DNA from: Myxococcaceae bacterium JPH2
GTDB lineage: Bacteria; Myxococcota; Myxococcia; Myxococcales; Myxococcaceae
Direction: 5' to 3'
Assembly (NCBI GenBank): GCA_016458225.1
Contig: JAEMGR010000016.1
Span: forward strand, 124,001-188,000
DNA length: 64,000 nt
Position numbers and translations under genes: made by a program. The notes beneath the pieces were generated by a model, which did no database searches, was not told the DNA's origin, and saw only the letters and a list, made by a program, of their open reading frames with translations. Within the stretch, counting starts at the first letter, position 1. Every line of letters begins with the position of its first letter. Below are positions 1 through 9,900 of this stretch, one piece after another.

Positions 1-1275
1 GTAGCTCGGGTAGAAATCGAGCGAGGCGCCATCCAGCGCCGGGTCGTTCATGTAGCGGATGGCGTCGTTGGGAATGGCGGGCGTCCACACGTCGTCGCCA
101 ATCTTGTACACGCCGCTGTCAATGACCCAGCCCTTCATCCAGGACTCGCAGAAGGCGGAGAAGATGTCACTCAGCGACTCGCTCAGCGCACCCGACTGGT
201 TGGAGAAGGTGAGGTTCGAGGTGTAGGTCGTCACGGCATGGGTCAGCTCATGGACCGTGACGTCCTGGGACTTTCCCAGCGCGATGGCGTTCACGCCGTC
301 ACCGTCGCCGTACACCATCTGGGTTCCATTCCAGAAGGCGCCCACGTAGTTGGAGCTGTAGTGCACCGAGCTGCGGAGCCGCGCGCCCGCTCCGTCAAAC
401 GAGTCACGGCCGAAGTTCTGGAAGAAGCACTGGTAGAAGGTGCCCAGGTGGCCGAAGTTCATGTCCACGTGGGTGTCGCCGGTGGCCGAGCTTCCCTCGG
501 AACGTCGGAGCGTTCCGGGCAAGGAGGTGCCGTTGTTGGCGGAGTACACCTGCCGATTCAGCGCCGTCTGGATCTGCGAGTGGACGGCCAGCCGAGTGCC
601 CGTCTCCGCGTCCACGTACACGCGCTCATCGACGGGGAGCTCACCGCGCTGTCCGGTGACGCGCACCTCATAGGCCAGTCTCATCGGGCGGTCGTCTTCG
701 CCCAGGAAGTACACGAGCGGAGCAGGGCGCTCGACCTCGGGAGCCGTGACGTCCAGGTCGTGCACCGCGACGCGCAGGGCCACGGCTTCCGAGATCGAAG
801 GCGTCACCGCCGCCGTCACGCCGTCGCGTGCCGAGCCGTTGGCCGCATAGATGCGTCCGGTGACGTCCGCGTGGAGGAGCAGCTCGCCGCCCACGACGCG
901 GAGGCCGTTCTTGAACTGCTGGAAGCGCAAGTGGCGATGGCCCATCGCGTCGACGTTCACGCTCGACAGGGCGAGGTCCTCGGCGCGCAAGCGGAACGCG
1001 GGGGCAATGCCTCGCAGCGACGCCTGAACTCGAGGCGCGGCGCGCAGTTGCTGCGCCTCCGAGCCACTGTCGATTCGCCCGAGGTCGCCTCGGATGAAAT
1101 AGGGAATGCCTCCTTGCGTTCCCAGGCTCCGCGCATCGTGCAGATTCTTCAGCGCGGCCTGGATGTCCTGCTCGCTCGTCGCCTGCGCATCCGCCGAGGC
1201 TTCCGCTGACATGCCGCCCATGCAAAGCGACAGGCCAGCCCAGGCTGCCCATAGACTTCTCAACGCGCTTGTCAT
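1..1275 (-). CDS. M4 (thermolysin-family) zinc metalloprotease, C-terminus beyond window
   Basis: Secreted neutral protease precursor; 425 residues are visible and the gene continues past base 1. ATG at 1275 is preceded by a strong GGGGGAG ribosome site six bases upstream. Residues 1-25 look like a signal peptide (short basic start, then a hydrophobic stretch ending near MSAEA). Residues about 35-250 resemble the FTP/PepSY propeptide that chaperones and inhibits M4 enzymes. The catalytic region shows HELTH with zinc ligands H342 and H346, catalytic E343, and the third ligand E366 in SGALSES. The H-to-E spacing equals that of thermolysin. It probably works as an extracellular digestive protease, normal for a predatory or bacteriolytic bacterium. 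I see no link to the polyketide genes. The family call is firm; substrate is unknown. Confidence 0.93.
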   Translation of the reverse strand, partial: MTSALRSLWAAWAGLSLCMGGMSAEASADAQATSEQDIQAALKNLHDARSLGTQGGIPYFIRGDLGRIDSGSEAQQLRAAPRVQASLRGIAPAFRLRAEDLALSSVNVDAMGHRHLRFQQFKNGLRVVGGELLLHADVTGRIYAANGSARDGVTAAVTPSISEAVALRVAVHDLDVTAPEVERPAPLVYFLGEDDRPMRLAYEVRVTGQRGELPVDERVYVDAETGTRLAVHSQIQTALNRQVYSANNGTSLPGTLRRSEGSSATGDTHVDMNFGHLGTFYQCFFQNFGRDSFDGAGARLRSSVHYSSNYVGAFWNGTQMVYGDGDGVNAIALGKSQDVTVHELTHAVTTYTSNLTFSNQSGALSESLSDIFSAFCESWMKGWVIDSGVYKIGDDVWTPAIPNDAIRYMNDPALDGASLDFYPSY

Positions 1276-1388
1276 CGAAGACTCCCCCACTTCGAGTGAT
1301 GCCTTATTGTGGCGAATTGCTGCTTATTCGTGAATGTGGGGCGAGTGGGGTGCGGCGTCAGCGTTGTATGGAAATGCCGCTGCATTCA

Positions 1389-1412
1389 GACACGGCGGAG
1401 GAGGGCCGTGTC
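1389..1412 (-). terminator. Hairpin downstream of the serine hydrolase gene
   Basis: A perfect 8-bp inverted repeat (GACACGGC / GCCGTGTC) with an 8-base loop lies about 70 bases past the stop of the serine hydrolase gene on the minus strand. No T-run follows, so an intrinsic terminator is possible but not certain. It also lies upstream of the protease gene, whose promoter must be between here and 1282. Confidence 0.35.
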
Positions 1413-1482
1413 GCTGGAGTGCGGGGGCTCGGAACGCCACGATGTGCGTCTGCGCCGAAGGCGGCAGGGGAGGCCCGGCGGG

Positions 1483-2646
1483 TCAGCGAGCGTTGGGCAT
1501 CGCCTCGAAGGGCCAGGGGTGGACGGCTTGGGGATCCGTCTGGGGTTGCCTCCCGAGCCTCATGTCCGCGAGTTCCTGCGCGATTCTCCAGGGCGTCCAC
1601 CCGCGGCGGTTCGTCAGGACGATGACGGTGAGGCGCCGCTCCGGGTACTTCACGATGGCATTGGTGAAGCCGCACGTCTCGCCATGGTGAGACAGGCGTC
1701 GGAGGCCCTGGTCGTCATCGACGAACCAGCCAAAGCCATACGTGGATACCGATCCATCGGGAAGAACCGGCGGAGTCCATGCCTGGGATTGAAGGTCCGC
1801 GTGAAGGATGCGGTGCTCCTCCTGGGCCACGTCCCACGCGGCGAGGTCATCGATGGATGAGTAGATGCCGCCATCGCCCAGGACAGCGCTGGTGGGGCTC
1901 TGGTCCGAGGGGACGAACCCGCTGGGCGCGGGGGCGTAACCCAACGCACGGTGTGGGACGGTGGAGATGCCCTCTTCGTGGGCCACGGTGGTGGCCATAC
2001 CGGTCGGGAGGAAGACTCGCTCGCGCAGGAATTGGGCGAAGGGCATGCCGCTGACCTGCTGCACGATGAGGGCAAGCAGGGCGTAGCCCGAGTTGCTGTA
2101 GCGAACCTGCGTCCCTGGCGGGAAGTAGGTCTGGTCCGTGCGGGCAATCAGCTCCAGCACATCGCGGTCCTTGACCTGGACAGGGTGGGTATCGGGGACA
2201 AAGGCCTCGTAATCCCAGACGCCGGATGTGTGCTGGAGGAGGTGGCGCACACGCACCTCGCGCAGCGCTGGCGGGAAGCCCGGGAGGACGTCAACGACGC
2301 GATCGTCGAGCCGCAGGCGTTGGTCCTGGACCAGCAACAGGATGGCGGTGGCCGTGAACTGCTTGGACAGGGAGGCGAGTCGGAAGTGGCTCTCGGGCGT
2401 GGCCGGCACCGGGGCGAGGAGTTGGGCCTGCCCGTAAGCGCGGCGAAGAACGACGTGCCCATCCTGGACCACGATGACACTGGCGCCCGCTTGTTCCTCG
2501 CCCGTGTACTCACTGAACAGGGCATCGACCGCGCCCAAGTCCCACATGGAGGAGGTGCGAGTGCTCACCGCGGTGCTGGCGCATCCGACGGACAAGGTCA
2601 GGACACCGACGGCGAACAGCGAGAGGGGGCGGGGACCGAGGGGCAT
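1483..2646 (-). CDS. Serine hydrolase of the beta-lactamase/class C fold (secreted, possibly a lipoprotein)
   Basis: Member of the beta-lactamase-related serine hydrolases (class C, DD-peptidase and esterase relatives). With the start at 2646 the protein has 387 residues: a hydrophobic signal followed by a lipobox-like LSVGC (C22, imperfect because the -3 position is Ser), then the catalytic domain. Motif 1 is SLSK (S92, K95), motif 2 is YSN (Y183, N185) and motif 3 is HHG (residues 320-322) where class C enzymes have KTG. HxG in place of KTG is common in the esterase and peptidase members, so a true antibiotic-inactivating lactamase is unlikely. An upstream in-frame ATG would give 449 residues, but only the 2646 start gives a signal peptide at the N-terminus. 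It is divergent from the AT gene. A role in product processing or self-protection is conceivable but unsupported. Confidence 0.88.
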   Translation of the reverse strand: MPLGPRPLSLFAVGVLTLSVGCASTAVSTRTSSMWDLGAVDALFSEYTGEEQAGASVIVVQDGHVVLRRAYGQAQLLAPVPATPESHFRLASLSKQFTATAILLLVQDQRLRLDDRVVDVLPGFPPALREVRVRHLLQHTSGVWDYEAFVPDTHPVQVKDRDVLELIARTDQTYFPPGTQVRYSNSGYALLALIVQQVSGMPFAQFLRERVFLPTGMATTVAHEEGISTVPHRALGYAPAPSGFVPSDQSPTSAVLGDGGIYSSIDDLAAWDVAQEEHRILHADLQSQAWTPPVLPDGSVSTYGFGWFVDDDQGLRRLSHHGETCGFTNAIVKYPERRLTVIVLTNRRGWTPWRIAQELADMRLGRQPQTDPQAVHPWPFEAMPNAR

Positions 2647-2717
2647 GTCCAGATGATGCGGACTTCCGCCAACTCCCGTCGAGTCCATCCATGCCCCACG
2701 CGATTGGCCATACCTGC

Positions 2718-2745
2718 TTGGATGGGTCAAACCCCCACGTTGTAT
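2718..2745 (+). promoter_or_regulatory. Weak candidate promoter for the trans-AT gene
   Basis: The 197-base divergent gap between the serine hydrolase and the AT gene must hold two promoters. On the plus strand TTGGAT and TTGTAT lie 16 bases apart, a poor sigma70-like match. Nothing stronger is visible. Confidence 0.2.
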
Positions 2746-2843
2746 GGGGACGGCCCGATGGGATTGGAGCCCGCTAATCCCGTTTGAAATGTCTATGCCT
2801 GGAGCGCCGGGTAACAAGAGAGTACGGTGCAAGGCAGAGGCTC

Positions 2844-3911
2844 ATGACCATGCGCACCACGTTCATGTTTCCCGGACAAGGCTCCCAGACGAAGGGCATG
2901 GGGGGCCCGCTGTTTGACGAGTTCCAAGAGCTTGTGGCCACCGCGGACGACATCCTGGGGTACTCCGTCCGAGAGCTGTGCCTCCAGGACCCTCGGGGCG
3001 AGCTGGGGCAGACCCAGTTCACCCAGCCCGCGCTGTATGTCGTCAACGCGATGGGGTGCCTCCACAGGCTGCGCCGGGGCCCAGCCCCGGATGCGCTCAT
3101 TGGCCACAGCGTGGGGGAGCTCAATGCCCTGCTCGCGGCGGGGGTGTTCTCGTTCGAGACGGGGTTGAGGCTCGCCCAGCAACGGGGGCTGCTCATGAGC
3201 CAGGCCCAGGGCGGCGCCATGGCGGCCGTCATGAACGTGCCCGCCGAGGAGCTCCGGCGACTTCTGCGGGACCACGGCCTGGATGGAATCGATCTGGCCA
3301 ACTTCAACACGCCGGACCAGATCGTGATCTCGGGTCGGTCCGAGGACATCCAACAGGCGCGGGCGATATTCGCGGCGCGCCAGACGCCGTTCGTGCCGCT
3401 GAACACCAGCGGGGCGTTCCACTCCCGCTACATGCGGCCGGCGCAGGAGCGCTTCGACGCGCTGCTGGCGGGCGTCGAACTCCTCGCCCCGCGAATCACC
3501 GTCATCTCGAACTACACGGCGAGGCCCTATGGCCACGGCGACATTCGCGCCAACCTGGCCCATCAGCTCGCGAACCCGGTGAAGTGGTCCGAGGGGATCG
3601 AGTACCTGATGGGACTCGGCGAGATGACGTTCGAGGAGATGGGCGCGGGCAAGACGTTGACTCACATGGTGGCGAAGATCGCCAAGGCCCGGCGCCCCGC
3701 GGCCCCGCGGCTCAGCGCGGACGAGAGCGTCCAGCGCTGGAACGCCAAGCATGGCGTGGGCACGAAGGTCCGGTCCCACGTCATCAAGGGCCCCGTCTTG
3801 GAGACCAAGACGAAGGCCGTTGTCCTCTTCGGCCACCGCGCTGCTGTCTACCTCCAGGACTACAACGGCTACTTCGCCCTGGACGAACTCACGGTCGTGG
3901 CCGAGTCGTAG
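2844..3911 (+). CDS. Stand-alone malonyl-CoA acyltransferase (trans-AT) for the polyketide synthase
   Basis: Loads malonyl groups from malonyl-CoA onto the ACPs of modules that lack their own AT. Length is 355 residues from the ATG at 2844, which follows an AGAGG ribosome site at three bases; an earlier in-frame ATG at 2784 has no reason to be used. Seen: FPGQGSQ near the N-terminus, the catalytic GHSVGE elbow (S89), and GAFH around residues 190-193, the pattern of malonyl-selective ATs. About 65 extra residues follow the usual AT end and are rich in charged and aromatic residues (FGHRAAVYLQDYNGYF); I recall similar tails on other trans-ATs. It is the only free AT in the window, while seven of the nine modules in C and D have no AT. 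Transcribed toward the operon end, it overlaps the stop region of gene D by 23 bases on the opposite strand. Confidence 0.93.
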   Translation: MTMRTTFMFPGQGSQTKGMGGPLFDEFQELVATADDILGYSVRELCLQDPRGELGQTQFTQPALYVVNAMGCLHRLRRGPAPDALIGHSVGELNALLAAGVFSFETGLRLAQQRGLLMSQAQGGAMAAVMNVPAEELRRLLRDHGLDGIDLANFNTPDQIVISGRSEDIQQARAIFAARQTPFVPLNTSGAFHSRYMRPAQERFDALLAGVELLAPRITVISNYTARPYGHGDIRANLAHQLANPVKWSEGIEYLMGLGEMTFEEMGAGKTLTHMVAKIAKARRPAAPRLSADESVQRWNAKHGVGTKVRSHVIKGPVLETKTKAVVLFGHRAAVYLQDYNGYFALDELTVVAES

Positions 3912-6900
3912 CAAGCTCGGCGAAGAAGCGCTGGAGCTGGGCGAGGATTCGCTCCTGCGCGGCCGCGTCGACCCCCAGCGGCAGGGCGAGCCGGACACAG
4001 TGCCCCAGCCGATTGTTCCGCTGCTTCCCGGCGTGGTGAACCGCGCCGCGGATGCCCGTCTCCACGAAGAGGCGCTGCAGGAGCTGCTCCCTGCCACCAG
4101 GGAACGGAGAGGTATCCACGACCACGGCATGCCCCTCGGCGGGACGCAGCAGGGGGACGTCCAGCGCGTCGAGCGCTTGTCCCAGTCGACGCGCGAACGC
4201 GAGCTGTTCGTCGAGCAGGCGATCAAGGGACTCCCGCTCGTGGAGCGCGGCACTGGCCAGGCGCAGGACCTCGGGGTCCGCGTCGATGCGGAGCGCTGTC
4301 TGCGCGGCCGCCAGCTCGTGCTTCAGGGCTCCATCGCGCGTGGCGATCACCCCTCCCCGAGGCATCGCGAAGTCCTTGCTCAGGCTCATCACGACGTGGT
4401 CCGCCAGCTCGAGCGTCGCGGTGACGATTGACCAGACGTCGTCGATTCCGCCCGACGCGCCGTGGCGGTGCAGGAGCATCGCGTTGCGCACCACCCGGGA
4501 GGCATCGAGCACGAGCGGCACGCCGTGGGGTTCGAGCAGTGCCCGCAGCCGGCGGACATGGTCCAGGCGCACGGGGTGGCCACCGCTGGCGTTGCTGAGG
4601 ACCTCCAGGCCGACCATGGCCAGCGTCCCGGGCGACTCGCCGAGGTGGCGCTCCATCGCGACGAGGTCCATCTCTCCACGGAAGAGCCGCGGCTCGTCCG
4701 ACAGCACGTCCGGTGAGGGGAGTTCGATGACCTCGAATCCGCTCTCGAGCTGGGCGTGCAACGTCGAGAGCCAGGGGATGCTGCCGACGATCCGACGGCG
4801 CCCCTCGCGCGCGCTCTTCTCGAAGAGCGCGCGGTAGAAGACCTGCTCCGCATCGCGGCCTTGGCTGAAGGGCAGGAGGTGCTCAAAGGGGAGCCATCTC
4901 GCGAGCGAGGTCTCCGCTGGGGGCTCGCACCGTCGCAGCTCGAACGCGCGCCGCGCGCCAGCTCGGGAGCGCACGCTGAACCAGGAGTCCGTGATGAGAT
5001 CGAGCGGCACCTGCTCGGTCGCGAGCGCGTGGAGGGGCTGGTCCGCCAGCAGTCGCTGTCGGTGCTCTCGCGCGTTCTCCACCGGCTCGCCGAGGCGCGA
5101 CGCCACCTCCGAGCCCGGGAGTGAGTTGCGCGAGAAGATAGGCCAGTAGTTCAGCACGGTGGCCAGCGGGGCGGCCTTGGGCAGGTAGGCATAGACGGGC
5201 TCGCCCTCGACCCCGAACTTGCTCTTGAACTGATGGTTGGAGCGGGCCTGCTCGAAGATCTGCCCGAGGAGGGTCCGGTGCTCCACCTGTTGCTGGAGCC
5301 AGGCCCAGCCCTCGGGATCGCGGCGTGGATCCTCCTCGACCGCGAAGGGATACCAGGTGAGGCCCAGGGAGAACGTGTGCGCCCCTTCGCGCCCGAGCCG
5401 CTCCATGATCTCGACGATGGCGTACTCCATGTGGCCGAGGGGCGCGCTGGCCGGATCGTAGAACTCCTGATCCATGACGTAGTAGCCGGGCTCGCCTTCG
5501 CCGATGACGATGACCGAGCACAGCGTGTTCTCGTCGTAGGTCAGGAACGCTCGGTAGCCGAGCCGCAGCCTGCGCGAGAGCAACTCCTGCATGCAGTCCA
5601 CCGAGTGTCGGATGACCGTTCCCTTGGCTTCGCTCCAGCGCGCCATCACGTCGCGCATCTGCTGCAGAGGGAGGTCGGCTGACGCGTCGTACTCCTCGAC
5701 CCTCGCGCCCGCTCGCGCCTTGAACTTCTCGACGAGGTAGCGAAGCTTCCGCATCTTCCGGCCGCCGAGGCTGAAGCCCTGGATCGGAAGGTCCTGCCAC
5801 TCGCCGAGCGGGAGCAGCTTGGTGTCCGCCGTGTGCGCCCACGCGTGGTAGCGATCCACGAGCAACACCTGGAAGCCGTCACGCTGCGCGTGCTCCTGCA
5901 GCTCTGCGTACACGCCCGCGAGGACGGGCAGATACGGTACGAACAGGCGCGCCTCCTCGATGAGGATTCCGCGGGCCAGGTCGTCCCCGGCGCGGTTCAG
6001 GAAGAGGTGCGGGTAGAGCGCCGCTTCGTACGCCACGGCCAGGCCGTTGCGCTCCAGCCGCTCCACCTGCTGGCGCACGGACGGGTGTCGGTCCAGTTCG
6101 CCCACGTGGAGCAGGCGAGGCTCCGGCCGGGCGGTCTCCTTCGCCTTCTCTTGCTCCTTCGCCTTCCCGGGGAGCGCGGGCTTCACGCCGGTCCGGCCGG
6201 CGCGTCGCACCAGCTCATCGAGCCCGATCTTCCCCTGCCGGAAGAGTTGCTCGGGGGACTCGCCTTGTGGCTCGGCGGCGCGCGGCGGCGGAGCCTCTTG
6301 TTCTTTCGGCCGTGCCGGTTCCGCCTCGCCAAAGACCCGTGCAACATCGTCGCGGCGCGACGTCCACAGGTAGTCCGCCAACGCGCGGACCGACCCGTGA
6401 TCGAAGAGGAGCGTCTTCGGGAGTCCTCGGAAGAGGTCCTCCAGGCGCCGCGTCACCTCGAGCGCGACGATCGAGTCGAGGCCGAAGCGACCGAGTTCCG
6501 AGTCGTGTCCGAGCCGCTGCGGCTCGACTTGCAACGACGCACAGACGGTGGTGTGCACGTGCGCGAGGAGCCGGCCTCGGAGCCCCTCGTCAGCGCCCCG
6601 CGCTGGAGTGGCTTCGCGTGGCTGGCGGCGCGGCTTGGGTTCAGCGAACGCCGCGGACAGTCGCTCCGGATCGCCATGGAGCACCAGCACCGAGGGCCCC
6701 TCGGTCGAGAGCGCCTCGTAGAAGCTCCGGAGGCCCGTTCCGGTCGGCATCGGGGTGAGGCCAATGGTGCGCTCGAGCACCGCTCGATGGGCCGCGTCGA
6801 TGGTCATGCCGCCCTCGGCCCACAGAGGCCAAGCGAGCGACAGGGTGCGGCCCGAGCGGCGGCCGTCCGACACCCGGGCATTGCGGTGCTCCGCGAAGCC

Positions 6901-9900
6901 GTCGAGGAAGGCGTTGGCCATCGCATAGTCGGCCTGCCCTGCGTTGCCGAGGACTCCGGCCGCCGAGGAGAACAGCACGAAGAAGTCGAGGGCCAGGTCC
7001 TTCGTCGCCTCGTCGAGGTTGACGGCTCCGGCGACCTTGGGGCGCAGGACCTCCCGCGCTTGCTCGGGCGTCTTGCTCGGCAGGTACGCGTCGCGGAGGA
7101 CGCCGGCGGCGTGGATGACTCCGCTCAGCGGCCCATGCTCGGCCTGGACCGCGCGCACGAGCGCCACCACGTCCTCTTTCTTCGCGACGTCTGCGTTTCG
7201 GTAGTGCACCCGCGCCCCGAGCGCTTGGAGCACCTGACGCCGCTCCTCGGTCAGCGGCCGGTGGCCGACCAGGATGATGGTCGCCTCGGACACGAGCCGG
7301 GCGATCTCCCGCGCGAAGAGCAACCCGAGCGCGCCGACGCCACCGGTCACGAGGTACACGCCCCCGACCTTCCAGGGCACCGGCGGCTCCGCGGCGAAGT
7401 CGAGCGCCTCGGAGGTCGCGATGAACCGTCGGCCCGCTTCGTAGCGAACGTGGAACGCGTCCAGCCAGCGCTGGTTGTCCCGGAGCTTCTGCGTCATCCC
7501 CGAGGGCGACTCCGCGGCGTCGACCTCGATGAGCTGACCTATGCAGTCCGGATTCTCCTGCGCGAGTGTCCGGACCAGCCCCACGAGTCCGCGATAGAGC
7601 GCGCGCTCCTCACGAGGGACCACGAACTGGAAGAGGGCCGCGCCGCCCTGGGTCTCTCTCAGTCCTCGCTTCACCGTTTCCAGGGCTTGGAGCGCGATCC
7701 GCTCGAAGTTCGGGGCGGGCTCGTCGATGGGGGGCGTGGCGTGCTCGCAGCGCGTGAACAGTCCGCTGCGCTCGAGTTCCACGCGATGATCGGCGCCGAA
7801 GCCGAACAGCACCACCTGATGCGAGTCGAAGGACGCCGGCTCCGCGCCACCGGACGCAGTAGCGCGGCTCACCTCGCGCCACTGCTCGCGGTAGAGGCGG
7901 GCCCGCTCCTTGCGGCGGCTTGGGTCGCGCAGGGCGCGGATGCCGAACCCCTCGAAGCGCACGCAGACGTTGCCCGAGGCGTCACAGAGATCCACATCGA
8001 ATTCGTGGGCCTGGGCGCGGACTGTCCCGGCGCTCGGGCGCACAATCGCCCAGGCGTCCGTGGGGCAGGGCGCGTGGAACGTCACCTGACGGATCGAGAA
8101 GGGGAGGTGAAGCTCCTCGCCCTCTCCCGCGAGGGCGAGCACCGACTGGAGCGTCGCGTCGAGGAGGGCGACCTGCCGATCTCGCTCGCGCGTGGCGGGC
8201 GACCTGAGCTTCGCGGCGGCGAAGGACTCGCCGATGGAGACGCTCTGGATCGCACGCAGGCGCGGGCCGTACTGGATTCCGAGGTGGGCGAAGCGCTCGT
8301 AGAGGTTCGCTCCGTCCAGCGTCGTTCGCGCCCTCCGAGACAGGTCCGCGACGTCGTGCGCGTCGGGACGCGCCGCGGCTTCGAGACGCGCCTGACCTTG
8401 GCAGTGGCTGATGCGCTCGCGCCGGGCTTCGGAAGTGGCCTCGAACTCGAAGGCTCCGTTGGCTCCCGGGCGCAGGGACAGCCGCACCTGACGCGCTTGG
8501 TCCTCGCGCTGCGCGGCCGCGGGCCATGCGACCTCCAGCAGCCGCACCACCGAGGGGGACGTCGCGTGCTCCGACATCGCCTCCCTCGCCATCTCGAGGA
8601 ACACCACGCCGGGCAGGATTCCCTGGCCCCGCACGACATGGTCGGAGAAGAGCGGGTCGTCCTTCGGGAACACCTCCTGGACTCCGAGCGTGTCGCTCCT
8701 GGCGCGCTCGCCCTCGCGACCGGGCTTCCAGTACCGCTCCTTCGCGAAGGGATACGTCGGGAGGCTGATGCGTCGGGGAACGCCCCCCTCGTAGAGGGCG
8801 CGCCAGTCGAAGGTCATCCCTCGTCCCCAGAGCGCGAGGAGCTTGTGATGTCTTCCGCTCCGGACCCAGGCGCGCGCCAGGGCCGCCAGCGCCTCGTCTT
8901 CTTCGGGGGGCGTGCGCTCGGTCTCGGCTCGACTCCGGATCACTCCCTCGGCCCGTCCGCCATGGTCGATGAATGCTTGGAGCTTCTCCTTCAGCTCCGT
9001 CCAGGACGCGGCGGTCATGGCGAGCCGCTCCTCGTGGTGCTCACGCCCGACCTGGAGCGTGAACGCCAGCGCCGCGAGGTCGACGGACTCCTCCGGTGCC
9101 CGCGACACGAAGTCGAGCAGTTGCCGCGCGGTGGCGACCAGCTCGGCCTCTTGCTTCGCGGACAGCAGGACGATGTGCGGAGGGACAGCTCGGGTCTCGG
9201 GTGGCGGTGAGGACTCGCCCACGTACTCCTCGACGATGAGGTGGGCATTCGCTCCGCCTGCGCCGAATGAGGACACGCCGGCGATGCGAGGGCACTCGAT
9301 TCTTTGGCCTCCCACCTCGACGACCGGCCGCTCCCACGCCTCGAGGACGTGCTGAACCTTGAACGGCGTCCGAGCGAAGTCGATTCGAGGGTTGAGCTGC
9401 TCGGCGTGCAGCGTTGGCGCGAGCTGGCGGTGCTTCATCTGCAGGAGGACCTTGATCAGCCCCACGATTCCCGCCGCGCTCTCGGCGTGCCCGAGGTTCG
9501 ACTTGACGGAGCCGATCGCGCAGAACTGCGACGGCGCCGTACCCGCATTCTCGTCCGAGCTCGCGAACGCGCGGCTGAGCGCGGCCACCTCGATCGGATC
9601 GCCCAGCGACGTCCCGGTCCCGTGCGCCTCGATGTAGCTGACGTGCCGTGGGTTGACCCCTCCGCGTCGCAGCGCGGCTTCGAGCACCTCGGCTTGCGCC
9701 TTCGGGTTCGGGACGGTGTAGCCATTCGTCCGGCCCCCCGCGTTGATCATCGTGCTTCGAATGACGCCATGAATCGAGTCACCGTCGGCGAGCGCGCGAT
9801 CGAGTGGCTTGAGCAGGACCGCTCCCACCGCTTCGGCGTCGACAAAGCCATCCGCGCCCTCGCCGAACGTCTGACAGCGCCCGAGTGGCGACAACATCCC

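Noticed and set aside
238-1209. Plus-strand frame of 323 residues over the protease
   Set aside because: It is the shadow of the minus-strand M4 protease, which has signal, propeptide and zinc motifs.
1483-2646. Antibiotic-resistance beta-lactamase
   Set aside because: The third motif is HHG, not KTG, and the overall pattern fits the broad esterase/peptidase group, so a resistance claim is not supported.
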